Positions 28,804-36,891 of a stretch of DNA of 64,000 nt are shown in pieces (positions within the stretch are counted from its first letter, which is position 1; each line of letters opens with the position of its first letter). This DNA comes from Chloroflexales bacterium ZM16-3 (GTDB lineage: Bacteria > Chloroflexota > Chloroflexia > Chloroflexales > Chloroflexaceae): the NCBI GenBank assembly GCA_004138175.2, contig RYFE02000026.1:1-64000 (forward strand). The letters are read 5' to 3'. The translations under genes and the position numbers were made by a program. The notes below the pieces were generated by a model. The model saw only the letters and a program-made list of their open reading frames with translations, did not search any database and was not told the DNA's origin.

Positions 28804-28814
28804 GCGTTGAGTGA
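28794..28814 (+). repeat. TGAGCGT heptamers over the kinase stop codon
   Basis: TGAGCGT, TGAGCGT, TGAGTGA run across the end of the FGGY kinase; the TGA of the second unit is the stop codon. Confidence 0.8.
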
Positions 28815-28910
28815 CACCGTGGGCTGCACGCGCCTGCCCAAAGATCGGCTATCATCATCGCCAACACTCATCGTAAGAGCGCAGCGTGCTGCGCCCCAAC
28901 AGGACACGCC

Positions 28911-29843
28911 ATGATCAACCTCCAGGCCAAGCTCACCGACCGGCAGCAGTTCGTGACCCTCTACGGATCGACCCCGCCGCGAGCAGGCTCCTCGGACGAG
29001 CAGATCGCCCTCGCCGCCGAGCGACGGGCCGAGCGGGTGCGCGGACTCCCCCTCGACGGACTCGTGGTCTATGATGTGCAGGATGAGAGCGGGCGCACTG
29101 AGGAGCCGCGCCCTTTCCCCTACCAGCCGACGGTTGACCCTCGAATCTACGCCCAGCAGCTCCAGGAGCGCATCGGAGCCCCGGCGATCACCTACAAGAG
29201 CGTCGGCACCCTCGCTGAGGATGACTGGATCGCGTGGCTGCGCGAGGCTCACCACGACTACGGCATCGGCCAGTTTATCCTCGTCGGATCATCGGTGCCC
29301 GTGCCCCCTCCCGGCACCCTGTTCGTCGACCGGGCCATGCAGCTCGCCCGCGAGCATATGCCTACGGCAATGCTCGGCGGCGTAGCTATCGCCGAGCGGC
29401 ACACGCCCGAGTATGACGAGAGCCAGCGGCTTGTGCTGAAGGCCGCCCAGGGCAGCCACTTCTTCGTCTCGCAGGTGGTCTACGACCCCGAGCCGACCCT
29501 GCGGCTGCTCGCCGACTACGCCCAGGCGTGCCGGCTCAAGGGGGTGGCCCCGCAGCGCGTCGTGCTCACCTTCTCGCCCTGCGGGCGGCCAGGGACGATG
29601 ACCTTCCTCAAGTGGCTCGGCGTCGCCATCGCCCCAGAGACCGAGCGGAGCATCTTGAATTCGGCAACCCCCTTCGCCACATCTATCCAGATCTGCCAGG
29701 CGAACCTGCGGGCCATCCTCGACAACGCGGCGGCCGAGTCGATCCCGCTAGGGGTCAATATCGAGAGCGTCTCAACCCACCGCGACGAGCTGGCGGCCTC
29801 GGCCGATCTGGTGCAGGCGCTGCACAATGTGGCGGTGGGGTAG
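28911..29843 (+). CDS. Methylenetetrahydrofolate-reductase-like TIM-barrel protein
   Basis: A 310-residue protein with the MTHFR fold. Diagnostic parts are the substrate/FAD segment GVAIAERHTPEYDESQRLVLKAAQGSHFFVSQVVYD, which parallels MetF (GGAIAER...FFVTQVVYD), and VVLTFSPCGRPGTMTFLKWLGV near the C-terminus. The N-terminal part (DGLVVYDVQDESGRTEEPRPFPYQP) matches the split MTHFR-like proteins of plants and bacteria, not E. coli MetF. It probably acts in C1 metabolism; the electron donor and actual reaction are uncertain. Confidence 0.8.
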   Translation: MINLQAKLTDRQQFVTLYGSTPPRAGSSDEQIALAAERRAERVRGLPLDGLVVYDVQDESGRTEEPRPFPYQPTVDPRIYAQQLQERIGAPAITYKSVGTLAEDDWIAWLREAHHDYGIGQFILVGSSVPVPPPGTLFVDRAMQLAREHMPTAMLGGVAIAERHTPEYDESQRLVLKAAQGSHFFVSQVVYDPEPTLRLLADYAQACRLKGVAPQRVVLTFSPCGRPGTMTFLKWLGVAIAPETERSILNSATPFATSIQICQANLRAILDNAAAESIPLGVNIESVSTHRDELAASADLVQALHNVAVG

Positions 29844-29852
29844 CGATTATAG

Positions 29853-29975
29853 GCAATACCGCAGAAGTAACCCTGTGAAGTGTTCTGTCATTCTGAGCGC
29901 AGCGAAGAATCCCGGCCGGGACGTTTCGCTGCGCTCAGCGTGACATGGGTGACAGGGTTACTTCTGCGGTATTGC
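29853..29975. mobile_element. 123-bp MITE with 24-bp terminal inverted repeats and 8-bp target duplication
   Basis: GCAATACCGCAGAAGTAACC... at 29853-29876 is exactly mirrored at 29952-29975. GATTATAG flanks both sides (29845-29852 and 29976-29983). The core holds a second imperfect palindrome (GTCATTCTGAGCGCAGCG...CGCTGCGCTCAGCGTGAC). It is non-coding and lies two bases after the MTHFR-like stop. Confidence 0.85.
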
Positions 29976-29984
29976 GATTATAGG

Positions 29985-31754
29985 CTAGCCCTCGCCCAGC
30001 CAGTCCCGGTAGATCCGCCGCTGCGTCGCATCAATCGCAGCCGCCGGGGCGATGCGCAGGCTGTCATAGGGCGCCTCGGCCAGCGTCACCGACAGCTCGA
30101 TCAGCGCGTCGCCCCGGAAGAGGCTCAGGCGCACCACATCGCCAGGGGCGCGCTCGGCCAGCCGTGCGTTCAGCTTATCCTCGTCCACGCGCGAGCCGTC
30201 CAGGGCCAGCAGCTCATCCTCGGCGTAGACCCCGGCGGCGTAGGCCGGGCCATCGGTGCGGACAGATGCCACGAGGGTGCGCTCGCCCTGCCGCTTGAGC
30301 TTCAGGCCCAGCCATGCCGGTGCGACTCCGTCGCCCCCCGGCTGGCGGTGGCCCCAGCGCAGCTCAAGTCCGGCGGTGGCCAGGGCAGTGGCATAGTCCA
30401 GATCGTCCGTGCCAGCGATATAGCGCGCAAAGAAGTCACTGAACGCGCCGCCGTGCGTCCCCGCCACTGCCTCAATGGCGGCGAGCACCCCGCCCTGCTC
30501 AGGGATTCCCGGCCCGCTGATCGGGTAGCGCCCGTACAGCTCGCGCACCACATCATCTAGGCTGCGCTCGCCCCCGCTGCGCCGACGGATCTCCATATCT
30601 AGCAGCAGACAGACCAGCGAGCCCTTCAGGTAGTAGGAGGTACTGCTGTTGGCCGTGTTCTCATCGGGCCGATAGAACTTCACCCAGGCGTCGAAGCTGC
30701 TCTCCTCCAAGCTCTGCACATGGCGGCCAGGCTGGCCCTGGAGCAACAGGATCTCGTCGGACAGCTTCTCCAGAAAGCGGCCCGACTGCATCAGGCCCGC
30801 CCGCACCAGCAGCAGCTCGTCGTAGTAGCTCGTCACCCCCTCCACAAACCAGAGCAGGCGCGTGTAGTTCTCGCTGCGGTAGTCGAACGGGCCGAGCGAC
30901 GCAGGGCGTAGCCGCTTCACATTCCACACATGGAACAGCTCGTGGCTGGTCAGCGACAGGTAGCGCTCGTAGGACCGCTCAGGCCGGAAGATCCAGCGGT
31001 CAACCATATTCGTCACGCTGTTGCGATGCTCCAGACCGCCGCCGCGCCCGTCGGTCAGGTGCAGGATGAAGCTGTAGTGCGGGTAGGGCAGCCCGTCGAA
31101 CATATCGCGCTGCACCTCGACGATCCGCTGGGTGTCGGCGATCAGGCGGGCCTCGTCCTCATTCCCGCGCCCCCAGATCACGATCTCGTGCGGCACCTCA
31201 TCCACCGTGAAGGTCAGCACCCGCTGCGTCCCGCACTCGAAGGGGCTATCCACTAGCTCGTCATAGTCCTGGACGACAAAGGAAGCGCGCCCCCCAACCC
31301 CCAGCCCCCAGCCCCCAGCCCCCGACTCCAGCGCCGTGCTCACCCGCCAGCCCTCGGGCACATCCACATGCACCGCCAGCCGCTCCTCGGTGCGGCCGGG
31401 CACATACATGCAGAGGGTGGAGGGGTTGAAGTAGCCGTGACTTATGTCAAGATGACTAGTACGCACCGTCAACTCGTTGGCGTAGACCTTGTAGCGCACC
31501 AGCACCTGGCCGCCAGCGCCAGCCTCGACCTGCCAGGTATCCTTGGCCGTCTTCCGCCAGGGCAGGGCGAGGCCGTCGGGGCCGAGGGCCACGAACTCCT
31601 GGACGTGGCGGGCGTACTCGCGGATCATGTAGGAGCCCGGCGTCCAGGCAGGCAGCACCAGATCCAGGGCAGGTGAAGACACGGCATCGACCGCCACCTC
31701 AACGTGGAAGAGGTGGGTGTGCGGCTCGGGCATAGAGATCGTGTAGGTAATCAT
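29985..31754 (-). CDS. M61-family glycyl aminopeptidase with PDZ domain
   Basis: A 589-residue metallopeptidase. An N-terminal beta domain (LPAWTPGSYMIREYARHVQEF) is followed by the thermolysin-like catalytic core with zinc motif LTSHELFHVWNVKRLRP near residue 275 and WFVEGVTSYYDEL carrying the third ligand Glu. A C-terminal PDZ domain (about 490-570; LGLKLKRQGERTLVASVRTDGPAYAAGVYAEDELLALDG) follows. No signal peptide is seen. An in-frame heptamer array adds the Gly-rich insert GAGGWGLGVGG near residue 150, in a surface loop of the beta domain. Confidence 0.93.
   Translation of the reverse strand: MITYTISMPEPHTHLFHVEVAVDAVSSPALDLVLPAWTPGSYMIREYARHVQEFVALGPDGLALPWRKTAKDTWQVEAGAGGQVLVRYKVYANELTVRTSHLDISHGYFNPSTLCMYVPGRTEERLAVHVDVPEGWRVSTALESGAGGWGLGVGGRASFVVQDYDELVDSPFECGTQRVLTFTVDEVPHEIVIWGRGNEDEARLIADTQRIVEVQRDMFDGLPYPHYSFILHLTDGRGGGLEHRNSVTNMVDRWIFRPERSYERYLSLTSHELFHVWNVKRLRPASLGPFDYRSENYTRLLWFVEGVTSYYDELLLVRAGLMQSGRFLEKLSDEILLLQGQPGRHVQSLEESSFDAWVKFYRPDENTANSSTSYYLKGSLVCLLLDMEIRRRSGGERSLDDVVRELYGRYPISGPGIPEQGGVLAAIEAVAGTHGGAFSDFFARYIAGTDDLDYATALATAGLELRWGHRQPGGDGVAPAWLGLKLKRQGERTLVASVRTDGPAYAAGVYAEDELLALDGSRVDEDKLNARLAERAPGDVVRLSLFRGDALIELSVTLAEAPYDSLRIAPAAAIDATQRRIYRDWLGEG
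31290..31327 (-). repeat. GTCGGGG/GCTGGGG heptamer insert inside the M61 gene
   Basis: On the minus strand one GTCGGGG, three GCTGGGG and one GTTGGGG unit are read in frame, with no disruption of the gene. Confidence 0.8.
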
Positions 31755-31767
31755 AGGGGTTATAGCA

Positions 31768-31804
31768 GGAGGGTTTGGGAGGGCTTCGCCCTGCCAAACC
31801 CTCC
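31768..31804 (-). terminator. Hairpin after the Ser/Thr kinase gene
   Basis: GGAGGGTTTGGGAGGGC pairs with GCCCTGCCAAACCCTCC (one mismatch) around TTC, directly after the kinase stop. Confidence 0.6.
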
Positions 31805-31808
31805 CCGC

Positions 31809-33884
31809 TCACTCAATCGCGAAGTAGCGGGTGTTCAGCTCGTTGCTGCTAAAGCTCGGGCCAAAGACCAGCAGCGCGCTCGGCGTATCCTTCGGGATGG
31901 CGACCGCCACCCAGCCCGCCGACTGGCCTCCGGGGTAGAGGTAGAAGGGCATAGTCGGCTCCGGCTCCACCAGCGACGCGTACTTAAGCTCCGTCGCCTC
32001 CACATCCGCAGCGTCGCCGACCACCGAGTAGAAGTTGCTATCGGAGACCATCACCGTCTCATCCTTCGTGCCGATGGAGCGCACCTCAACGAAGGCCAGC
32101 AGGTACTCGGTGCCCTCTTTGGGCGGCTTGTTAAACGAGTTTGCCTCAAGCAGCCGCTGGTACGCCTCGTCGCCGCGCACCATCTCGCGCACCGTCACCT
32201 CATAGTCCTCCGTCGTCACCGTCTCGCCGATGGCGGCCGGCTCGCGCAGATCCTTCCCGAGGGCGGTCGGCTTGATCGCCCGCAGCGCGGGGTCTACGGT
32301 GATCGCGGCCCCCTGATCAATAGCGACGAAGATTGGCTTCGTGTCCGAGTTCGCGAGATCATCGACATGCAAGATCAGCTTGCCCTCGCCGACCCCAACC
32401 AGATACGGGAAGTCAATATTGTGCTCGCTATCGGCGGCATACTCCTCAGGACGCTGGTTCGGCGTCACGGCGGCCACCGGCGCGTAGAGGATCAGCCTCT
32501 CGCTGGTAAGCCGGGGGTAGAGATCGCGCCCCGCATCGCTCCCCACCAGCGCCCGCGCCTTCACGTGGACGATCAGATACTCCTGACCCTCGGGGGCCGG
32601 GTCGTTGTTGGAATTCGTCTCGTAGAGCAGGTTCCACGCCTCGTCGCCACGAGTCACCCCCGTCACCAACACGGCCCAGCTGGCGATCTGGGCCGTTTTG
32701 CCGACAGGCAGCGGATTCGAGCGGCTACCCCCGGCATCGGCCTCGGGCGCGGCACCCGCAGTGGCCGAGATCAGCTCAATCGTCGGCCTCGGCGTCGCCG
32801 TCGCCGACGAGCCCTGTCCGCTGACCGCGCCGCCCGTAAGCAGCTGGAGCAGGAAGAAGACCGCAGCCACCAGGACGCCCACGCTGAGCGCGGCGGCGGC
32901 CCCGATGATCCGCCACTTCATAGATCCCGATGCCTGAGCTGGCGCGCCCTGGGTCTGGACAGTGGGCGCAGCACCCGGCCGGGCCATATTGATCGTCGGC
33001 TGACCAGCACTGCCCGCTACGCCAGCGGCGATCATCGTAGGCGGGACACTCGGCGCAGCGGCGGCCTGCTGCAAGGCACGGCGTAGATCGGCGGCCGAGG
33101 CGGGGCGCTGCGCAGCCGACTGGGCCATCGTCACCTGGAGCAGGTCGCCAAGGGCGGCGGGGATCTGTGGGCGCACCAGATGCGCCGGGCGCAGCGGGTC
33201 GGGCTGTCCCGCCACCAGCGCGGCCGCGCGGGAGAGGGCGTCAGGCGGAGCCTCGCCAGTGAGCAGCTGGTAGACCGTCGCCCCAAAGGAGTAGAGGTCG
33301 CTGCGCGGGTCGGTGCCAGCGCCCTGGATCTGCTCGATCGGGGCGTACTGGGGGGTGTAGCCGAACAGGCTGCGCCCGCCGGTGCTGCCCACGCTGCCCA
33401 GCTCACCCTTGGCCAGGCCAAAGTCGAGCAGAATAATCTCGCCGCGCGGCGTAAGCTTCAGGTTCTGGGGCTTCAGGTCGCGGTGGATGATCGGCGGGCG
33501 CTGGGTGTGCAGGTAGTCAAGGGCGTCGAGCAGGCGATCAGCCCAGGGCAGCACCTCGGCCAGCGGAAACGGCCCGCCCCGGCTGGCCAGCATCGAGGCC
33601 AGGTCATCGCCGGGGATGTACTGCATCACCAGGAACTGGCCATCGCCCTCGGTGAAATGGTCGCTCACCACGGGCAGAGCCGGGTGGTGCAGGCCAGCCA
33701 GCAGCCGGGCCTCGCGCTCGAAGGCCGCCCGCAGCTGCGGGTCGCTCATCAGCGTCTGCTTGAGGGCAACCGTATTGCCCAGGCGCTCATCAACCGCCCG
33801 AAAGACCGCGCCCATGCCGCCCTGGGCGATCAGCGCCTGCACACGGTAGCGGCCCTGGAGGAGGTCGTTGGGGGCGAGGTGCAT
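31809..33884 (-). CDS. Transmembrane Ser/Thr protein kinase with tandem extracellular beta domains
   Basis: A 691-residue PknB-type kinase. Cytoplasmic kinase domain about 1-275: glycine loop YRVQALIAQGGMGAVFRAV, catalytic Lys in VALKQTL, HRDLKPQNLKL, DFGLAKGE, and activation segment GYTPQYAPIEQIQG. After a low-complexity linker there is one membrane helix (about 330-350). The extracellular part holds two copies of the same about 130-residue unit, starting with PLPVGKTAQIASWAVLVTGVTRGDEAW and AAIGETVTTEDYEVTVREMVRGDEAY. Each ends in a YLIVHVKA/YLLAFVEV strand of the DUF4352 type. It likely senses an external signal; the ligand is unknown. Confidence 0.92.
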   Translation of the reverse strand: MHLAPNDLLQGRYRVQALIAQGGMGAVFRAVDERLGNTVALKQTLMSDPQLRAAFEREARLLAGLHHPALPVVSDHFTEGDGQFLVMQYIPGDDLASMLASRGGPFPLAEVLPWADRLLDALDYLHTQRPPIIHRDLKPQNLKLTPRGEIILLDFGLAKGELGSVGSTGGRSLFGYTPQYAPIEQIQGAGTDPRSDLYSFGATVYQLLTGEAPPDALSRAAALVAGQPDPLRPAHLVRPQIPAALGDLLQVTMAQSAAQRPASAADLRRALQQAAAAPSVPPTMIAAGVAGSAGQPTINMARPGAAPTVQTQGAPAQASGSMKWRIIGAAAALSVGVLVAAVFFLLQLLTGGAVSGQGSSATATPRPTIELISATAGAAPEADAGGSRSNPLPVGKTAQIASWAVLVTGVTRGDEAWNLLYETNSNNDPAPEGQEYLIVHVKARALVGSDAGRDLYPRLTSERLILYAPVAAVTPNQRPEEYAADSEHNIDFPYLVGVGEGKLILHVDDLANSDTKPIFVAIDQGAAITVDPALRAIKPTALGKDLREPAAIGETVTTEDYEVTVREMVRGDEAYQRLLEANSFNKPPKEGTEYLLAFVEVRSIGTKDETVMVSDSNFYSVVGDAADVEATELKYASLVEPEPTMPFYLYPGGQSAGWVAVAIPKDTPSALLVFGPSFSSNELNTRYFAIE

Positions 33885-33894
33885 AGTATATATC

Positions 33895-33936
33895 GGGAGG
33901 GGTCTGGGGAGGGCAAGCCCTCCCTAGACCCCTCCC
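33895..33936 (-). terminator. Hairpin between kinase and upstream gene
   Basis: GGGAGGGGTCTGGGGAGGGC pairs with its mirror (one mismatch) around AA. It lies 12 bases after the stop of the unknown gene that starts at 35786. Confidence 0.65.
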
Positions 33937-33947
33937 ATAGCCAGGAG

Positions 33948-35786
33948 CTAGTCGGTGTAGGGCTGGAACAGCCGGGAGAAGAGCGCCTCGAAGTTCGGCG
34001 AGTCGCTGGTGATCCGGTCGTAGATCTCAACAAGGCGAGATGCCTGGTCGCGGCGACGCCAGAGCGCCTGGGCGAAGCGATCCTCGCCGATCACGCCGCG
34101 CTCCTTCATAAAGCTGTAGAACTGCTTGACCGAGGTGCAGATCTCGCGCACCTGGCGCGGCGAGGTGTTCATCACCCGGCGCGGGTAGTAGTAGAACAGG
34201 CACTCGTCGAGCGTGGCATAGTCGCCATCGGCGAGGGTGCGGTTGTAGTAGGAGGCCAGAAACTCGGCGTAGATAAGCACATTCCGCGAGCGGGAGCGCG
34301 CCGTGGTGCCGCTCTTCCCCAGCTCAGAAAGATAGTCGTGGAACTGGCCGATCAGGTCGCCGCTCTCGGCGTAGACGCTCACCGACTCGTCGTCGTCTGG
34401 CTCAAGCAGGTCATCATCGACATCGCCCCAGTCGTCATCGTCCACATCCTCCTGCCAGATCGACGCATCGAACAGGCTATCGGTGGCCGGGTCAAGCCCA
34501 TCCTCATCTTCCCTGACGCTCAGGTCGAGGGGCGGGAAGAGGTGGGGCTTTTTGGCGAGGAGCATATTGAGGTGGCTGGCGATGATCACCTCAGCCTCCT
34601 CCGGGCGCGCAGCCTCGATCTGATCGGCGACGCCAGGGGGCAGGGCCGACATCAGCTCTTCGTGAGCGGCCTGTAGCCGGGCGAACTCCTCACCCTCCAG
34701 CAGAAAGTCGTCGACATCAAGGCCACCGAGGCCGATGTCGTCATCATCATCCTCAAGGTCATCGTAGCGATCCACCGAGCCAACCGAGCCACTACGGAGG
34801 TGAGGCTCATCGCCATAGTAGTCGAAGGTCGAGTAAGCCGCCGAGGCGCGCTGGATCTGGCCATTCCACAGGCCAGCGTCAGCGTCCTGCTCACGCGAGT
34901 GGCGCAGGTCGCGCTGGAGAGCGTCGATCTCGGCGAGGATGGCCGTATCGGCAGCGAGCTGCTCACCCTCAGGCACCGGCATCGGCGCAAAGACCTCGTC
35001 CGACGCGAAGAGCCGCAGCGAGGGCAGGTGCTGGCTGGTGAGGAAGATATCGTCCACCAGCTGAAGCCGAGCGTCGCGGGTGACAAGGTGCTGCCAGGGG
35101 CTGCCGGGGTAGCTGGCGCGCCATGGGGCGACGGCGAAGATCGGCAGGATAACCTCATCGCAGGGGATGAGGGACACCTGCGAGCGGTTCACCCTGGCCA
35201 CAATCGCGTCGATCAGCTCGGCGTCCTGGGCATCGGCGACAGTGCGCCGGAGATCTGCGGCGGCCTCGCGATCGATCCGTAAGGTCGGCGCATCCGCATC
35301 GACGACGGAGACCAGGATGCTATCGCCGGGCACAAACCCAGATCGGGCGTACCATGTGCCAAGATCGAAGCCAGGGGATGCGAAGGAGGCACCGCCCGCC
35401 GCGTCTGGGTCAAAGTCCACAAAGCGCATCAGCGCGCCAGAATCATCAATCAGGCGAATACCCATGCTGCGCAGGCCGGCGAAGGGCTGAAGGTGGGCGA
35501 TCGGCAGCATCCCCGCCTCGACATCGCGGTCGCGGGGGACGCAGCGGAATCGCAGGCCATTGAGGGCCACGTGCAGCGGCATCAGCTGGCCCCGGCTCAC
35601 GCGCAGCCAGCCGAGAGCCAGGCCATCCCAGCGCAGCCGCTCGCGGATCGTCGCGTAGGGGTTCTTCGCCGCGCTCGGCCGCCGCTCCAGCACCTGGTCG
35701 AGAACCCGGCGCTCCTCAACCGGCCCATCATACTCACTGGCAAGCATGCGCAGAATGCTCGCGATCGTCGGTTCCTGGTTCGACAT
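33948..35786 (-). CDS. Unknown protein: winged-helix start, acidic linker, integrase-core-like end
   Basis: I do not recognise a family for this 612-residue protein. Residues about 5-65 (IASILRMLASEYDGPVEERRVL...ATIRERLRWDGLALGW) look like a winged-helix/HARE-type domain. Residues 70-300 form an unassigned mixed domain. Very acidic, Asp-rich stretches follow at about 345-365 and 450-475 (DDLEDDDDDIGLGGLDVDDF; DVDDDDWGDVDDDLLEPDDDE). The last 130 residues (LIGQFHDYLSELGKSG...RSRNVLIYAEFLASYYN...TSVKQFYSFMKERGVI) resemble the SAM-like core-binding domain of tyrosine recombinases, without a catalytic domain. It precedes the kinase gene in the same direction. Confidence 0.6.
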   Translation of the reverse strand: MSNQEPTIASILRMLASEYDGPVEERRVLDQVLERRPSAAKNPYATIRERLRWDGLALGWLRVSRGQLMPLHVALNGLRFRCVPRDRDVEAGMLPIAHLQPFAGLRSMGIRLIDDSGALMRFVDFDPDAAGGASFASPGFDLGTWYARSGFVPGDSILVSVVDADAPTLRIDREAAADLRRTVADAQDAELIDAIVARVNRSQVSLIPCDEVILPIFAVAPWRASYPGSPWQHLVTRDARLQLVDDIFLTSQHLPSLRLFASDEVFAPMPVPEGEQLAADTAILAEIDALQRDLRHSREQDADAGLWNGQIQRASAAYSTFDYYGDEPHLRSGSVGSVDRYDDLEDDDDDIGLGGLDVDDFLLEGEEFARLQAAHEELMSALPPGVADQIEAARPEEAEVIIASHLNMLLAKKPHLFPPLDLSVREDEDGLDPATDSLFDASIWQEDVDDDDWGDVDDDLLEPDDDESVSVYAESGDLIGQFHDYLSELGKSGTTARSRSRNVLIYAEFLASYYNRTLADGDYATLDECLFYYYPRRVMNTSPRQVREICTSVKQFYSFMKERGVIGEDRFAQALWRRRDQASRLVEIYDRITSDSPNFEALFSRLFQPYTD

Positions 35787-36104
35787 AGCACTACTCCCAT
35801 TACGGTGCAGGGCGCCCCTCGGCGCGCCAACATCCTACTGGGCGATCAGGACACACGCCCGCCGGGCCGCCTGCGCAGAGACAGGCCCGCGGATAGAGAC
35901 ATCTGGATCACGCCGGTGGGGGTACAGCCGAGGATCAGGCGGGCAAACAGGCCATCGCCAGCGATACGGGCGATCTCGGTGGGGCAGGGCAGAAGCAAAA
36001 CGACACGCATCGCGGGCCTCCGCGCCGGCTGATCACAATATGTACAGGGTAGCATCCAGCGGGGGTGGTGTCAAGGTGAGCGATGAAGGGCTGAAAGGGA
36101 TCTC

Positions 36105-36133
36105 TTGACGATTTATCGAAAGCATAGTAGACT
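36105..36133 (+). promoter_or_regulatory. Promoter of the MarR-family gene
   Basis: TTGACG and TAGACT are separated by exactly 17 bases. Transcription would start near 36140, giving a leader of about 65 bases and arguing against translation starts inside the promoter. Confidence 0.7.
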
Positions 36134-36147
36134 CACAATCTACCCAC

Positions 36148-36193
36148 ACAACTATTGTAAAAAAAATAATTGCGTAAGCAACAATGAGGTTGT
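36148..36193 (+). promoter_or_regulatory. Candidate autoregulatory operators
   Basis: Two dyads of the same half-site, ACAA-N3-TTGT (36148-36158) and ACAA-N5-TTGT (36181-36193), flank an A-rich tract and a TTGC-N4-GCAA between the promoter and the MarR start. MarR proteins commonly bind such dyads next to their own promoter. Confidence 0.45.
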
Positions 36194-36203
36194 CGCACAC
36201 CGT

Positions 36204-36641
36204 ATGTCACCGCTCGCCGAGCAGCAGTATCGTATGATCTACGATATTTATATGATGCTGGACGACGGCGACCGTCGTCTGCTGCGGCAGTTTGACCTGA
36301 GTACCTCGCAGTACGCTGCCCTAAAGCTGCTCGACGACTCACAGGGGTTGCGCCTGACCGACATCGGCGTGCGCCTGCTGCTCGACAAGAGCACCGTGAC
36401 GCGCCTGATCGACCGCCTTGAACGACGCAATCTTGTGCGGCGTCTCCCCGAGCCGCTTGACCGTCGCGTGATCCGTGTTGTCCTCACCCCCCAGGGCGCA
36501 TCTCTTCGTACCGCTGCGTCCGATGCCCACACACGCTCCCTCGCCCGCCGCATGAAGATTCTGTCCGATGACGATCATCGGCAGCTCTATCTGCTGCTCG
36601 ATAAGCTCTGCGCTGACCTGCACTCCAATCTCAATGGGTGA
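36204..36641 (+). CDS. MarR-family transcriptional regulator
   Basis: A 145-residue winged-helix dimer. ATG 36204 begins MSPLAEQQYRMIYDIYMML. The DNA-binding part is LSTSQYAALKLLDDSQGLRLTDIGVRLLLDKSTVTRLIDRLERRNLVRRLPEPLDRRVIRVVLTP, a canonical MarR recognition helix, and the wing contains DxR. The N- and C-terminal helices form the dimer interface. It stands alone, just before the maltodextrin-type importer operon but with a terminator-like hairpin between. It may control that operon, which is inference from position. Confidence 0.93.
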   Translation: MSPLAEQQYRMIYDIYMMLDDGDRRLLRQFDLSTSQYAALKLLDDSQGLRLTDIGVRLLLDKSTVTRLIDRLERRNLVRRLPEPLDRRVIRVVLTPQGASLRTAASDAHTRSLARRMKILSDDDHRQLYLLLDKLCADLHSNLNG

Positions 36642-36644
36642 GCG

Positions 36645-36666
36645 GGGGCGCAGCGCACTGCGCCCC
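36645..36666 (+). terminator. Hairpin after the MarR gene
   Basis: GGGGCGCAG pairs with CTGCGCCCC around CGCA, three bases after the stop. No T-run follows. Confidence 0.6.
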
Positions 36667-36780
36667 AACGAAGGGGGGTGGTTCTCGGCCTCAAACCCGG
36701 TTTCTCTCTGTAGATCTCTGCACAGGTTCCCCAGTCAGCTCTCTTGCGTGGCTAGTAGTCTTTCCGGGTCATTTTGAGGG

Positions 36781-36808
36781 GTAGGGGCGCATCGCGATGC
36801 GCCCCTAC
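36781..36808. repeat. 28-base palindrome
   Basis: GTAGGGGCGCAT is mirrored around CGCG, in the gap between the MarR gene and the sugar-binding lipoprotein. It is a REP-like element; the rest of this about 250-base gap shows no gene. Confidence 0.75.
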
Positions 36809-36891
36809 GGCCACGCCCAGCCCATCAGAATAACTCGGTCGATGTACTAGTGTTGGCCACATTGATGATCCCTTAAGGAGCAAAACGACCT

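Noticed and set aside
36105-36203. Longer MarR protein starting at TTG 36105
   Set aside because: That codon is the -35 element of the promoter, so it cannot be in the transcript.
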